Notes: generated from the sequence alone by a model not told the origin. DNA of 64,000 bases from Bathynomus jamesi (GCA_023014485.1 JAJOZX010000944.1:952501-1016500), one strand, 5' to 3'; numbered from the stretch's first letter, positions 42,487 through 54,699 are shown. Made by a program: numbers and translations.

Positions 42487-45155
42487 TAGTGTGCAAGATT
42501 CGGTCTAACCTTTTCTTGAACTGATCCACAGAAGAACTGTTCACAACTTCTGAAGGTAGCCCGTTCCACGTGTCAGACCTTATAGGTAAAGTAATTGCCA
42601 CACACACACACACTAGTGCTCAACCGTTTTAAATCAAACTTCCAACCATTATTGCGAGTTGAGTTATCATTTAAACTAAACATGCTTCTAAAATCGACAT
42701 CGTCGAACCCGTGTAAGAGTTTCAAAACCTCGATGAGTTGACCACGCAGCCTCCGAGTTTCCAGCGAAAACAAATTCAGGGCGCATAAGCGTCGATTGTA
42801 GCCCATATGCCTAACGGAAGGGATTAACTTTGTGGCCCTCGCCTGGACTCACTGCAACCTGTCAATATCTTTCCCGAGGGTGGGCGACCAGAACTGCACA
42901 GCATACTCCAGGTGCGGCCGAACCAGGGAATTGTATACAGAGCACAATCTCCTTGTTCCGAAATCGAGATTGCCTCCTCATATAACCCAACAGCTTCTGG
43001 GCTTTCTTTTCCACCTCTACGCACTCGATATTACTCCCCAACATCGAGTAGTCCGACTTGGGAATGGCGTAGCCAATGTGCATCACTTTGCATTTACCCA
43101 AGTTAAACGGCATTTGACATTTTTCGGACCACTCTCCTATCCTACCTAGGTCCGCACGCAGTTGTTCGATCGCTTCGGGCGTTCCAACATTGGCCCCAAG
43201 CTTGGTGTCATCAGCGAATTTGGCGATCCGACTGACGATGCCACCGTCAATATCATTTATGTAAATGATAAACAACAGTGGCCCCAAAACGGAACACTGA
43301 GGAACCCCACTAGTGACCGAGGCCCAACCCGAACTAACCCCTTTAATTACAACCCTCTGCCGCCTATTCTTCAGCCAGTTTTCAATCCACCTACCTACTT
43401 CCCCACCGATACCCAGCGCGCGCACTTTCGCCATTAGCCGGCGGTGAGGTACCTTATCAAAGGCTTTCTCAAAGTCGAGATAAAGTATATCAATCGCCCT
43501 ACTCTTATCATACTCACTCAACATGACGTGGAAAAACTCGAAATTGGTGAGACACGACCTATGCCGTCTAAACCCATGTTGGGAGTCCTCAAGCAGCTTG
43601 TAGGAATCCAAATGGTCAACGATCCTATCCGCTATTATCCCCTCTAATAATTTACCTACAACTGAAGTGAGACTAATGGGACGATAGTTCCCTGAGCTTT
43701 CGTGATCCCCTTTCTTTGAGAGATGGGTCACGTTGGCTTCCCTCCAGTCACCAGGCACCTGTCCCGTCTCCAACTATTTGTTGAAGACTGTAGCCAGGTG
43801 GGGAGCCACCTGGTCGTGCTTTCCCGCAAGACTCTGGCCCAGGAGCCTTAAACGCGGTTTGTCTATTCTATCGGCAACGTCTGTCGCGGTACATCGAACA
43901 CTATCCAGGCCAGTACCGTCGTGCCTGACGCGGGCGTCCTCCCTGGTGAACACTCCCACCAAGTACTCATTCAGCACATTAGCGATGTCTTCGTCGGAGG
44001 TCCGCTGTGCGCAACTGGGGTCCTTTAACAGGCCTATCATGCTTCTGATGGGCTTTATTATTAATATAACTGAAGAAATCCTTAGGGTTCGTCTTGAGGA
44101 GGCTTGCCACCCGGAGTTCTTCGTTACGTTTCGCTAGCCTAACCTTCTCCTTCACTTCCTTACACAGGCGGACATACGCATCAGTGTCCTCATGGGAACG
44201 ATTGGCCTTCGGCCTCATATACGCAGCTTTCCTATTTCAGACAGCCGAAGCGATGTCACGACTGAACCACTTAGGATGCGTTGAAGCAGGGGTGACCGGT
44301 TTTGAGAGTATGGCAGCAGACTGCAGCACCATAAACTGATTCCGTAATGCACTCCGCAATGCCTCAACATCGCCGCCGACCCCTAACCCCATCTCACCTA
44401 CGCTATCCCGGAGGCCAACAAAGTTCGCTCGCAGTATATCAAGCTTACTGCCGCTCGAGTTACTACACTTCACCCGCCGAGGGACGCAGACACAGAACCT
44501 AATCAGACCGTGATCACTCCCGTCCAACGATTTGTCAACGGTGAGGCCAGTGACAAGGTTGTCTTCGGTCGTGAATACTAAGTCTAGAACGCTTTCGCCT
44601 CGTGTAGGCCCATTGACCCACTGAGTCAGGAAGTTCTCATCAGCAGTCAACTAGCCTCCTCCCTTCGGCATCAGCAGTCCTGTCTTCCCACTTTATGCCG
44701 CGACAGTTGAAGTCTCCTAAAACTACACACACCCTGTCCCCTAGCAGACTACGGAGTTCGGTGTGCAGGGTTATATCCTCTTCGAGGAGATGCGGAGGTC
44801 TCTACACCAAGATTAACCTATAGTTCGTCCCTCCTACGTTCAAATCGACGGCAAGCAGCTCCCGTTCCGATCGGAACTGGCAGTCAACCGGACTCAACGC
44901 GTCCCTCACTTATATTAGTACCCCTCCCCGCTCCCCACGGGTGCGGTCTTTGTGAAACATTCTATACCCGGCAATCTCGAACTCCGCAACGTAGTCCCTA
45001 CGATCAACATGAATCCAGGATTCGGTGACAGCAACGATATCCTGGTATTCTGATGCTAAGAGCGCCCGTAGTTCGCAAAACTTATTCCAAATCGACCTAG
45101 CATTAAAAAAAACTGCACTGAGGGAGCCTTCCCTATTCTGACCGCCTGCTAGCAC
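42487..45155 (-). pseudogene. LINE B ORF2: endonuclease and reverse transcriptase
   Basis: The endonuclease starts with FFNARSIWNKFCELRALL (about 45110). It has the catalytic glutamate in VAVTESWI, then VVLGDFNCRGIKWED (about 44715), RGESVLDLVFTT and GSDHGLIRF (about 44515). The RT has NYRPISLTSVVGKLLEG (about 43680), HGFRRHRSCLTNFEFF, LDFEKAFDKVPHRRL, SGVPQCSVLGPLLF and AKFADDTKLGANVG (about 43205). A deletion removes about 25 residues after GYAIPKSDYSMLGSNIE (about 43030). The C-terminal part (42806-42487) reads GYNRRLCALNLFSLETRRLR and ends before the 3' UTR. Several frame breaks occur, including one in the endonuclease near 44800. Confidence 0.88.
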
Positions 45156-45369
45156 GACCAGTTTCCCTCACAGCCAGGGCTGTCGGGGGTTGAAGAGCCT
45201 CTCACCAACGAGGGAGCAACTTCCGCAGGAGGCTGAGCCCCCTCCAACGGGGAAGGAGGGTCACCCACCTGTACATGGACGCACCCTTCAGTTGAAGGTA
45301 CGTCCGCCACCGGCTCAATATCATCTCTCCCCGGTGGGGGCCCATCATCAATCCCCGGACTTGACCTCA

Positions 45370-46540
45370 CTATACGGTTAGGTGCCGGTCGAGCAGCGCG
45401 CCTAGCATACCTTTACCCTTGTTATTGAGGTGGACACCATCCCTCTGGTAAAGGTCCCACCTACCCGAAAATGCGTCGAAGGGGTCAATAAACCTCACGC
45501 CCAGCGGGACGCACAAGTCTTGCACCCTCTCGTTGATGCCAATGACCTTACTGAGGGCGTGGTCACTGGCATTCATTCGCGGTAAAATACCCATTAACAT
45601 TCCCCCGTCTGTCTTAAGTTTTAGATCATCCGCAAGAGACGATCTCGGTGATGATCCCTTCCGTTGAACCTACCCTACCGCCTTTGAGGAACAAGTCGTT
45701 ACCACCAGCATGGACAACGATCGCAGTCCTCCGACTAGCCACGCGCACCTTATCTAATTACTTCCTTATGTGCGCCGTTCCCCGACCGGGTAAGCACCTT
45801 ACCTTCCTCCCTCGGTTTGCAGAAGCAAAGTACTTCTCCTGGCCCCTAATCTGAGAGTCCCCAATTAAAACGGTGTCTTCCTCCTTCGCGCACAGGAGAC
45901 TAAAGCGGTTGGAGGTCCTGACATGGGCAACCGGGGTCTCGGGCTTCGGCTTCGCAGCCTTCTTGCCCGAGACCTTTCGATACCCGTCGCCACCCATAGA
46001 CTCGGCGGCCGCACTTACACCACCCGACCCACCCCGACCGGCAGCTACATCCTTCGGCTTCTTTGGGTCAACAGTAGGCCCCTTCCCACCTTTTTCTTTA
46101 TCAGCCCCTTCCCAATCGGCCCCTTCTTTACGCCCTCCACCTTACGCCGCGGTTCCATGCATTCCACGTGGGTCGCTGGCGATTCCTGACACTGATTTAG
46201 GACCCTGGCCCCCGGTTGCACCTCTACCCTTTCTCCGCGGTCCCGAGCTCTGTCCATTCCATCGCTGGACCCCCTTTCCACGGCAGCTATCCTATCCTGA
46301 ATGGGCTCCGGGTTGGAGGGCGGCGCAGCCTCGTCAGTGACCGCCGCACCTCCAACAGCCGATCTGGACGACTCGAGCCGCCGGACCCTCTCCTCCAGCT
46401 TCAAGTAAAACTGCATGAGTTCGCAAAAGCGGCACATGCTGGAGTGGTTGATCTTCTCGAAGCAGGCTTCTTTGAAGTTCGTCACCCACTGGTTTACTTC
46501 ACACCTCGCACATTCAGCCTTCAATTTCTGCGGTCCAGTC
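45370..46540 (-). pseudogene. LINE B ORF1: zinc motif, coiled coil and SGNH esterase
   Basis: It starts MTGPQKLKAECARCEVNQW (46540) and shows C-x2-C, then CRFCEL, a putative zinc cluster. Next is a heptad region (YLKLEERVRRLESSR) and a Pro/Arg-rich linker. After a shift near 46045 the SGNH blocks appear: VLIGDSQIRG (about 45860), VVHAGGNDLFLKG (about 45700) and DGVHLNNKGKGMLG (about 45440). The Ser, Asn, Asp and His of the active site are all present. Family A ORF1 (15981-16995) has the same architecture. The frameshifts are few, so this copy is relatively young. Confidence 0.82.
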
Positions 46541-47280
46541 ATTGTAACTTTTTTTCTCCGAATTCTGAATACTCTGAATAAATAAAGCGTTCTAGCAATG
46601 AAAACTATCAAAAACGTTCTGACCAGTATATAAAAAAGGAGGGAGGGGGGGTGAATTCTTCCCGCGCGTAGACGCATCCACCTATTTGCAAGTGACGTTC
46701 ATCCCTTCCAGAAGACACCTCTCGCTGCTGCCGCACCGACCAAAGGTCTCCCCAGGGCCGGACAGTCCCAAACGTGTCGCAGCTACCAACTGACAAACAC
46801 TCGCGATGCAGGCGTCACGGATTTCCCGCCAGGAGCGACAGCGAGATGCAGCCCCTTACTAAGTCTTACTAGTCACTCACAAGCGGCCAGACTCTTAGAA
46901 TCCAGTGTTCAAGGGATATCCCACCAGACCCAGAGGCTACGTCCGAGACTTTACGCTGGCCTGGCAGCCAGCTGGGCAGTAAAGCTCTCTCACCTCAGAG
47001 CAGTACAGCCAAGCACCATCAATTGGTCACCAAAGAACGGTCGCAGGGGGCTGGTCAGGCCATTACGCGTTAGGAATGGGCTTAACGGGGCACTAGCCAC
47101 ACTCCATTCATCGCGCCCCTACGCCTGGGACCCCTCCATCCCAGTCTCTCTCAACCTACGAGCGTTAGATGGTGTTATTTATAGACGTTCCAAAGCCTCT
47201 CTTCCCACGCATGAGGTAGCAGTAGGGTCGTAATAGTAAAAGAGAAAAAGACTATACTAAAAGAAAAGGGTTGTTGTTGT

Positions 47281-47282
<2 letters not shown>

Positions 47283-47313
<31 letters not shown>
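47283..47313. repeat. Poly-T tract (31 bp)
   Basis: It lies directly left of the MULE and contributes to its left target duplication. It could be the A tail of a minus-strand retrocopy. Confidence 0.9.
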
Positions 47314-47315
<2 letters not shown>

Positions 47316-47319
47316 AGTC

Positions 47320-49235
47320 GGGTTGCCTTCTTTTCGCCGCGGTTGTTTCGCCGTAGATTGAATTCGCCGCCACATAAATACAAAGTTGAACGTTTTGTCA
47401 TTTATTTACATAATATAAATAAAAAAATAAAAATGACCAACCAACCAAATAAAAATGACCAACTAACCAAATTACCTGTATATTAGTATACGACCAACCA
47501 ACCAAATTCCAAGCCGATTAGTATATAAGATTATGCCCATAGATTTGAAAATCAGTTCCAACCCATCTCTTACAATGGCTACAAACGATATTGTTAGTAA
47601 AAGAGGAAAGGAGAAATTCGATCACAATGGATACCTGTACTGAGTGTACGACTGTACGTGTTTGACAAGCATTCTCAAGCAGATAAAAGTGTGACATTTT
47701 GAAGATGTGAAGAAAGACGACGATGTAATGGACGAATCCATACAAGGAATGGTGAAGTGATAATGAAGTGACTGGCCATTCTCATTGTGCGTGTGCCATT
47801 AATGTAAAGGTTGCTAAAGTGAAAACCAATTTAAAGCGCCGAGCAGAGCAATCTTTGGAGCCCCCAAGTGTTGTTGTTAATGAATGTGTCTCACAAATTC
47901 CCCAATCTGTTCAAGCCTCTGTGCCAGCACCTAGTAATATGAAGCAAATAGTTCGGAGAAAAAGAAATAAAATACAAGCAGCTCCTCAAAACCCAACTAA
48001 CCTTGAAAATTTAGTAATTCCTGAGGGTTACAAAGTGTATAAACTTGGGGATGGCAGAGAAGAAAATTATCTTTTAGCTGATAGTGGCGTTGGAAACGAG
48101 AATAATAATCATATTTGGCAGAGAGACGTGGCTACAACATCTAGAATCTTCAACTACATGGTATGCAGATGGTACGTTCAGTACAGCCCCTTCCTTATTT
48201 TCACAAATATACTGTATTTTAGTGAAAAGATTTGGAGGTGTGCATCCAATTTTATATGCCATGTTACAAAATAAGCAGCGCTCCACTTACCGACGACTGA
48301 TCGAAATTATAAAATCGCTAGGACGCACATATCAAAGGATGCTTTTTCCATTTATCTCAAAACATGTTGAGGCACATCAATTCAATTGGAGCTTTGCAGC
48401 AGTACAACACTAATCCTGACTTCGCATTACAGGCGAAAATGGTTCTTGCCTTAGCTTTTGTGCCCATTCCCGATATTGATGCCCACATTGATGCATTAGC
48501 CAATGAACTGCCACCTGATCTCCAACCATTATTGGACTGGTTTGAAGATAACTATGTCGGACGCTACAACAGAAGAGGAAACAGCAGACGGAACCCTTTA
48601 TTTCCACATGATATTTGGAACGTTTATGAAACAACTCTTAATGATGAAGATCGAACCAACAATCACGCTGAAGCTGCACATCGAAGAATTTCATTCGAGT
48701 TGGGAATGCAGCATCCTACATTATGGAAGTATATTGAAGGTTTGATCAAAGCTCAAAAAGGTCGTGATGTCTATATGGAAAAACTTATTGCAGGACATGA
48801 ACCCACAGTCAAACCAAAAATATCGAGATGCGGACAAAAGAATCAAGAAAGTAGTCACAGAATATGGCGAGAGAGATCACATAACCTATTTGAGAGGTAT
48901 AGCTCAAAATTTTAAATAAAATATTTATTCAATCAAAGATGTCCATAAAAATAAAATTTTTATCAAATGATTGTTTTCAATTTTTTTACATTTTATTTTA
49001 TAAAATAAATTTTATGAATTTTAATTAGGAGTACTCTTTTAACTCAAATTTTATAATTTTTAATTGGAGTACATTTTTAACAAATAAATTGAGAATTTTT
49101 AATGTTTGCCTTTTAAATTAAAATCTAGAAAAAATAGGCTGCGGCGAATAGCACTGCGTCGAATGAATTCACGGCGAATTCAATCTGCGGCGAAACAACT
49201 GCGGCGAAACTACCACGGCGAAAAGAAGCATCCCC
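47320..49235 (+). mobile_element. MULE (Mutator-like) DNA transposon
   Basis: The inverted ends start GGGTTGCCTTCTTTTCGCCG (47320) and, inverted, GGGATGCTTCTTTTCGCCG, and both go on through repeated GTTTCGCCG and GATTGAATTCGCCG. The flanking 9-bp tttgcagtc (47311-47319) and tttgcggtc (49236-49244) differ at one base. A 9-bp duplication is diagnostic for the Mutator group. It carries a plus-strand transposase pseudogene. Confidence 0.88.
47566..48915 (+). pseudogene. MULE transposase with FLYWCH finger, frameshifted
   Basis: The N-terminus begins MATNDIVSKRGKEKFDHNGY. After a shift the FLYWCH zinc finger appears (YVFDKHSQADKSVTF-stop-RCEERRRCNG…TGHSH). The in-frame TGA stands exactly where the family has its conserved tryptophan. 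A linker with LKRRAEQS follows. The MULE catalytic domain starts WYADGTFSTAPSLF (about 48160, the first Asp). It continues FGGVHPILYAMLQNK (about 48240) and, after another shift at about 48400, FALQAKMVLALAFVP. The end has NVYETTLNDEDRTNNHAEAAHRR (about 48620-48690) and HPTLWKYIEGL. About three frame breaks and one nonsense codon disable it. Confidence 0.85.
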
Positions 49236-49244
49236 TTTGCGGTC

Positions 49245-50454
49245 AGAGGAGAACATCCTTAACGTAAGCTAAAAGGACAGAGTAGGGATGGGATGGGGTC
49301 CTGGTAACCCACGGGACAGGATTGTGCATACTTCACCCGCCCTCCCGAAAGAGAGAGAGAGAGAGAGAACCTAAAGGAACTGGCAGCCAATTTCTCTAGA
49401 ATCCCACGACTCGGGACCGGAGGGCTGTCACACCCCAAGTATGAAGTTTACAACATCCAGAAGAAATGTGCATAACCTTTATACCCCCTGCGGAGTACAT
49501 AACCATTATACCCCCTGCGGAGTAAAGAGGGAGAGACAGACAGACAGACAGAGAGAGAGAGACCCCTAGGATCCACTCTAGGCTAGACCAAGAAATAGAA
49601 AATTTAGAAATAGCAATGAAAAAAAGAACACAAACTTATACCATGGGTACACTTATAAACGTGTAAAGCTTTCACACAGGAATAGTAAAGTACAGAACAG
49701 ACAAGGCTCTCTCCCTCCTCTGCCAGCCACTGCTGACAGAAAATAGTGATGAAAGAAAATTTATAAGAAAGTAGGAAAAAGTATAATGAAAAGAATAGCT
49801 TCATAGTTCATTCACAACATGCATATACTTATCTCGTGTAACTTAGTTACGCATTAGAAGACAGCGGAAAATAAAGGATATCATGAATACTAAACTACTA
49901 ATCTAATCTATGCCACGCATTATTTTAAGGATTTTTTATTTATGTACAAAAAGTCATTTCATTGTTGTATCAAATTTTTCCGTAGCCTGCTAAAGCCACA
50001 GTATTGAAGATTTACCATATACTGCGTCCTTCGCATAGGAATTACCTAGAAAAAGCATAGAAATTACTCAATAATATGTATTTCTATAAAACATTATCTA
50101 TTCTACTAACAAGGTAGGCGAGTGTCTGAGCGTGTTTTCTGAAATTGGATGTCTTATCATGTGTATCTGTCTGCCAGTTTTTTGAATGTTGCGAGTATTT
50201 AACTTGGGTCTCCCGCCGTGAAAAGTGTTCATGCGTCAAATGAAATGCTGAGTTGTTCATATTCTGCAGTGTTGTGCCACGACGAGAATAAAAAAAAATC
50301 TCCTTTCGGCGAGGAATATCAGTGGAGGATCCCTGTATCTATCCCCGTGTACTTGTTTGTCCCTTATGGAGTATGAAAGTGTTTCGTGGGTGGTCACCCG
50401 TTGTTGCTACGGCGAATTCATAAGTCTCCCTCTTAGGTGTTTATGAGGCAAGTG
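49245..50454. other. Repeat-rich interval without genes
   Basis: It holds (GA)n at 49350-49368, a 27-bp direct repeat of CATAACC(T/A)TTATACCCCC at 49471-49524, and GACA/GA repeats at 49530-49562. It also holds a diverged copy of repeat R at 49560-49800. From 50100 to 50200 lies a segment shared with 57060-57170 (repeat S). Confidence 0.6.
49560..49800. repeat. Dispersed repeat R, diverged copy 3
   Basis: It shares CCTAGGATCCACTCTAGGCTAG and GCCAGCCACTGCTGACAGAA with R copies 1 and 2, with many substitutions between. Confidence 0.5.
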
Positions 50455-50770
50455 ATTAAAAGCAGGGTTGGCAAAAACCCAGGTTTTTCACAAAAAAAAA
50501 TCATCCCAACTGGGTTTTTTGGTTTTTTGATGGGTTGAAATTTTTTTTTAGAAAAGTTCGATAATTATGTAGTGCCTAATATATCTTATTTTATTCATTT
50601 ATTTACCTAATCTACAATATATATTAAAAAAACATCTATTTCACAGAAAGTTCAGATATGAGAAATAATAATGACATTAGAATTTTCTCCATTTTAATTT
50701 TAGATCCTTCCTTTATTTCTAACAGCAGATTTCAGCTTCATTTATACCTAACCCAAATTTAAATTTTTAA

Positions 50771-51599
50771 GATGCCAAAGTTATAGAGGTGGAAGATCTA
50801 AAGCTAGCGAATGAGACGAAGTGATTTTATTAAGTGATCAGCCTACTAGAGTACTATGCAATTATTGCAAAGAAAGTATCACTCGAAAAATTGAGAGAGG
50901 GAAACATCTAGAGAAAGTTAGACCCGCACATACTGGTGGCAGACTTAAAGCTGCTGAATGGGATGAAGTAGAAATGTCGAGTGTCCAACCAAATAGAGTT
51001 CGGTGCAAATACTGCAGATGTGTATTTTCGAAAAAAATAGAACGAGTGAAACATCATCTAGATCGATGCAATAAAAAATGGGTACAGGCTCGTGATGATG
51101 AAGCGGATGAGCTTACAAATACAGCTACATCAACAACTCTTCCTCCTACACAGACACGGCAGTTTTGAGAGTAGACCCTCTTCAAGCAAATCATATGAAA
51201 GCCTGGTTCGTGATGACACTACAATTCACAGTAGTGAGACTTCATTCACTTCAACCGCTTCTGAATCTTCCATACTATTTTCTCATTCTACTCCAGCCAA
51301 GAAAACACAAGGTCAGATAATGCCATATGTGGTTAGAACAACTGTAGATCAAAAACAACAACTAGATTTGCAAAGGGCCAGATTTTTCTTTTCAGCAAAT
51401 ATTCCATTGCAGTTGGAGAAAATAAAGAATTTATTAAATGGGTCCAAAATTTAAGACCAGGCTATTGTCCTCCAAGCAGAAAAAAATTATCTGATGACTC
51501 GCTAATCAAAGTGAATAATGAAGTAGGTACTGGATTCAATAAAAAAAAAGACTTAGTCAATTCTACTGTAACTTTAATTCAAGATGGTTGAAGCAATGT
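50771..51599 (+). pseudogene. BED-finger hAT transposase fragment, copy 2
   Basis: The start codon region matches copy 1, but a 2-bp loss after MPK shifts the frame. The double BED fingers are then readable from 50821 (LSDQPTRVLCNYCKESITRK and VRCKYCRCVFSKKIERVKHH), with a 3-bp loss in the first finger's HH pair. The Ser-rich linker continues from 51092 in another frame (SFESRPSSSKSYESLVRDD), then RARFFFSANIPLQL. The same 3' truncation as in copy 1 shows that both derive from one deleted master. Confidence 0.8.
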
Positions 51600-51605
51600 G
51601 TCAAA

Positions 51606-52121
51606 TTAATACTATAAACACCCAGAAATGTCTGTCACGCTCAGGAAGGTCACTTTTAAGTGACGTCATAAAACCGCATTCCCATTGGCGGAAAGTGTCA
51701 TGACGTCATCCGGCTCTACTCTGACTGGCTGGTGGGGATGACGTCACAGATTTCCTCACCCTCCTATTGATATTTTCGTTAGCTTTAACCAAACTATCAC
51801 GACTTAACCACCAATCGTCAAGGGCGTACAATTAACCTAAAAAAATAAATAAAAAAAAAAAAAAAATTTTATTTAAGGAAAATATCACGACTTAACCTAA
51901 CCAATCGTCAATGCCGTACAGTATAAAGAATCCTCTTCTCTTAATATATAAAATAAATAAATAAATAAAAAAAAACTTAGTTTTTTATTAATTTTTTTAG
52001 GTTAATTGTACGCCCTTGACGATTGGTTAGGTTAAGTCGTGTTAGTTTGGTTAAAGCGAAAATATTCGACCGTCGGCTGGGATATTTTTTCTACCCGCAC
52101 GAAGGGCGGGTTTTAGGCTAG
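51606..52121 (+). mobile_element. Non-autonomous Helitron, 516 bp
   Basis: Comparison with hAT copy 1 gives the empty site gtgtcaaa^tgatcc. The insert lies exactly between A (51605) and T (52122) with no duplication. It ends CTAG, preceded about 8 bp upstream by a GC hairpin (ACCCGCACGAAGGGCGGGT). All three features are diagnostic of Helitrons. The 5' end TTAATACTATAAAC is close to the usual TC-start consensus. It contains CRE-like TGACGTCA palindromes and three copies of the CCTAACCAATCGTCAAGGGC module. Confidence 0.85.
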
Positions 52122-52439
52122 TGATCCAATAATTGCCCATAGTTTTCACAATGGGTGCAAATCCTTTTTAATAACTTCAATTTTTCATAATCTTTATTTA
52201 CACATTGCATAATTTAAGAATTGTTTTATAAGTCAGCTTACTTGAAATAATCAACATACCAAATCATTCTAATTAGCTACAGTTGAACAATGTAGCAATC
52301 AGAAAAATTTCAATTTTAAAATAAACATCTCAGAACAAAAAACCCCACTGAAAATTCCAGTGGGTTTTGGGTGCCAACCCTGATTAAAAGAGGAGTTGCT
52401 CGATGGATGATCATGCTATGGGGCATAAATAAATAAATT

Positions 52440-52637
52440 TAGGGTTGCCAGACGTCCTTTATTTCGATAGTAAAAAATCAAAGATGTTGAAATATATATT
52501 GCTCCCAGAAAAATTTTAAATGTTATAGGATAAATATTTATTTCAAATATATATATATCTATATCTCTCTCTCGGAGTGGCAGCTTGAAAACGTTTTGAG
52601 TGTCCTTTAATCCGGTCATCAAAATCTGGCAACCCTA
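52440..52637. mobile_element. 198-bp MITE with TAGGGTTGCCAGA ends
   Basis: Inverted ends TAGGGTTGCCAGA at both termini extend weakly inward (GTCCTTTA…TAAAGGAC). A (TA)/(CT) interior is present. The outermost TA could be the target duplication. There is no coding sequence. Confidence 0.7.
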
Positions 52638-52914
52638 TATAATAATACAATCAGATAAGTGTCTCTAAAGTTGGAGAACTAAGTGTAAAAGGAAATTTAT
52701 TTTTAAATAAACATCAAGGAGCACTAGTGCAGAGGGTACCTTCAACTGGCCAAATCTACAGTTTACGAATTCCCCATGAATAATTGGGAATAATAATGCA
52801 TAATCCGCATAATTTTTATTTGTAAAATTTATTTCTTTTTATTACGAAATTTGAGGTACAATATTTAAAAAGAAGATCAATTACAACGAAGTTGCTCCTC
52901 TGGAGATGAGTATA

Positions 52915-53360
52915 ACTATTCGAAGGTTTTAACTCCCAAGAGATCTCATCAAGGTTCCCATTATCTGAACTCCGTGCTCTGAAACCAGACCCGCCAGCAC
53001 CTCCTACTACATTTACGATCAAAAGGGAACATCACCATCCTAAATTCCCTTTATAACCTCCTTTGTAGACATTCAGAGGTTTTGACTCCCAAGCGTTCTC
53101 ACAATAACACCGTGCTCTATAACCAGACAAGACCAGCGCCTCCAACTACATTTACATCTTTCAAGGGAAATCACTGCTTCTCTCAATAAATAAACACATT
53201 ATACTTAAAGAGTAGCTATCCTTATGTACTCAAATAGCTATTCGGAGGTTTTGACTCCGGAGAATTCTCATCAAGCTTCCCGTCTCTAACAATGGGGTAT
53301 CATCTGAGAACTCCCAGTACTCTGTAACCAGACCCGATCAGCACCTCTTACTACTAAAAA
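52915..53360. repeat. Three diverged tandem copies of a ~160-bp unit
   Basis: Each copy starts ATTCG(A/G)AGGTTTT(A/G)ACTCC, has a middle TCTCATCAAG and ends (T)AACCAGAC…CAGC(A/G)CCTC. The copies lie at 52915-53015, 53070-53160 and 53238-53360. Only the first is open on the minus strand, so no protein is claimed. Confidence 0.65.
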
Positions 53361-53408
53361 CAAAGAAACTCGGCCACTCCCTATACTAACTAAAAATGAC
53401 GTCCACAA

Positions 53409-53470
53409 TTTACCCGCCCTTTAATGCAAATTTACCCGCCCTTTAATGCAAAATTTACCCGCCCTTTAAT
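53409..53470. repeat. Tandem 24-25-bp repeat, 2.5 copies
   Basis: The unit is AATTTACCCGCCCTTTAATGC, nearly identical in three successive copies. Confidence 0.85.
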
Positions 53471-53477
53471 ACAAATT

Positions 53478-53542
<65 letters not shown>
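53471..53542. repeat. (GA)n microsatellite
   Basis: About 35 GA units with one interruption. Confidence 0.95.
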
Positions 53543-53547
<5 letters not shown>

Positions 53548-54112
53548 CCATAGCCGAGTGGATAACAGGGTAGCTCCAAGAGTTCGTGTTTTGCGTGACA
53601 GTTTTTTATTCACACGTTTACATGATTCAATGGCTAAGGTTTTTCAGTAGTTTATTGTAAATATTAACAACTTTATTCTTAATGGATTCTTTGCCATTTT
53701 CTGTATTACAAAATAAATTTGCCTGTAGGAAACCAGTGGTAAGAAAATAGCATGAAGGACAGAGGGGGACAGTCACTAACAGACAGATAATGGGAAAATA
53801 GGTACAAATGGAACCCTAAGTGAGGCGCATACCAATATACTTGGGATGGGATGAAAAAGGGGTACGTGAGGAGCCAAACAATCTGGCAAGGGGTATGCCA
53901 TTTAAAAAAACTGACAACCACTGGACTCTAGGCTGTTTACTTTGTTTTTAATTATTTATAGTTGCTGAATTAGTTAGATTTAAGGTCCTTTTATATTCAT
54001 ACGTTAAGTCGTTCATTTTGGGTTTTAGAGGGGTTTACATATTTGGTGGACATTTTGTGAGCAAATTATGTAATTCAAACTCACTTGTTCGCAGGCCTAA
54101 ATGTAACATGTT

Positions 54113-54694
54113 AACTGGGTGGGTGATCGCCCACCCAGTAAAGGATTTCACCCACGCAGTTCCGCAATTTTTTTGTATTTTTGTGCTTATTTTTAACTGC
54201 CATTATTTTTCATTGAATGACTTATTATTCACTTGTCACTGTGGAGGCAATATGAATATAATTATAAATGAAAATGTAGGTATATACTGTATGTTGAAAA
54301 AACTTCCTTAGTCTTACAAATACAGGTTTACTAATTGATTGCATTTTCTTATACGATACCCATTGTTTTAATGAACAGCTGTTTTAATTTTGCAGATATT
54401 GTTTTCATCAATATGTAATATGTATTTCACTTCTCAAAATTTACATGCAGTCTGATGATGTCAAGAAGACAAGATTTTAAAAATGTTTCAAATTAAATGC
54501 TGAGCCGATTCTGCATTCGCCTACTGGGAGTGCTTACTGGTTACAAAGATATTCAGTACCAACGTTTGTACCTATATGGATACTTGTGTAGTCTTAAAAT
54601 TTTGGAAAATTTTCTGTACTGTACAAACAATACAGAAAAGGTGTATTTTAATGCAACATCACAATGACGAGTTTGTGAAATCACCCACCCACTA
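54113..54694. mobile_element. Possible TIR element (ends with GGGTGGGTGAT)
   Basis: The left end TTAACTGGGTGGGTGAT and, inverted, the right end TTAGTGGGTGGGTGAT are matched over 15 of 17 bases. The left end also contains a perfect 10-bp stem, ACTGGGTGGG/CCCACCCAGT. No clear target duplication was found and the interior is non-coding, so this is tentative. Confidence 0.4.
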
Positions 54695-54699
54695 AAAAA

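Larger units (their letters stand above)
42396..47200 (-). mobile_element. CR1-like LINE family B, nearly full length
   Basis: On the minus strand it holds a GC-rich 5' region (46560 to about 47200, boundary uncertain), ORF1 with zinc and SGNH domains, ORF2 with endonuclease and RT, and a 3' UTR with CAAGGCCTTTTGAGG. Five shorter copies of the same family form the chain at 34519-38200 and one lies at 57505-57955. Unlike the chain members this copy ends near a (TA)n/(T)n tract, not (CT)n. Confidence 0.85.
50463..52382 (+). mobile_element. BED-finger hAT transposon copy 2
   Basis: The ends CAGGGTTGGCA (50463) and, inverted, CAGGGTTGGCACCC (from 52382) are flanked by a perfect attaaaag duplication (50455-50462 and 52383-52390). 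The interior is about 95% identical to copy 1 (11442-12714 plus 17089-17223). It contains one extra segment, a Helitron-type insertion at 51606-52121. Without it the element is about 1.4 kb and so never contained a full transposase gene. Confidence 0.93.
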
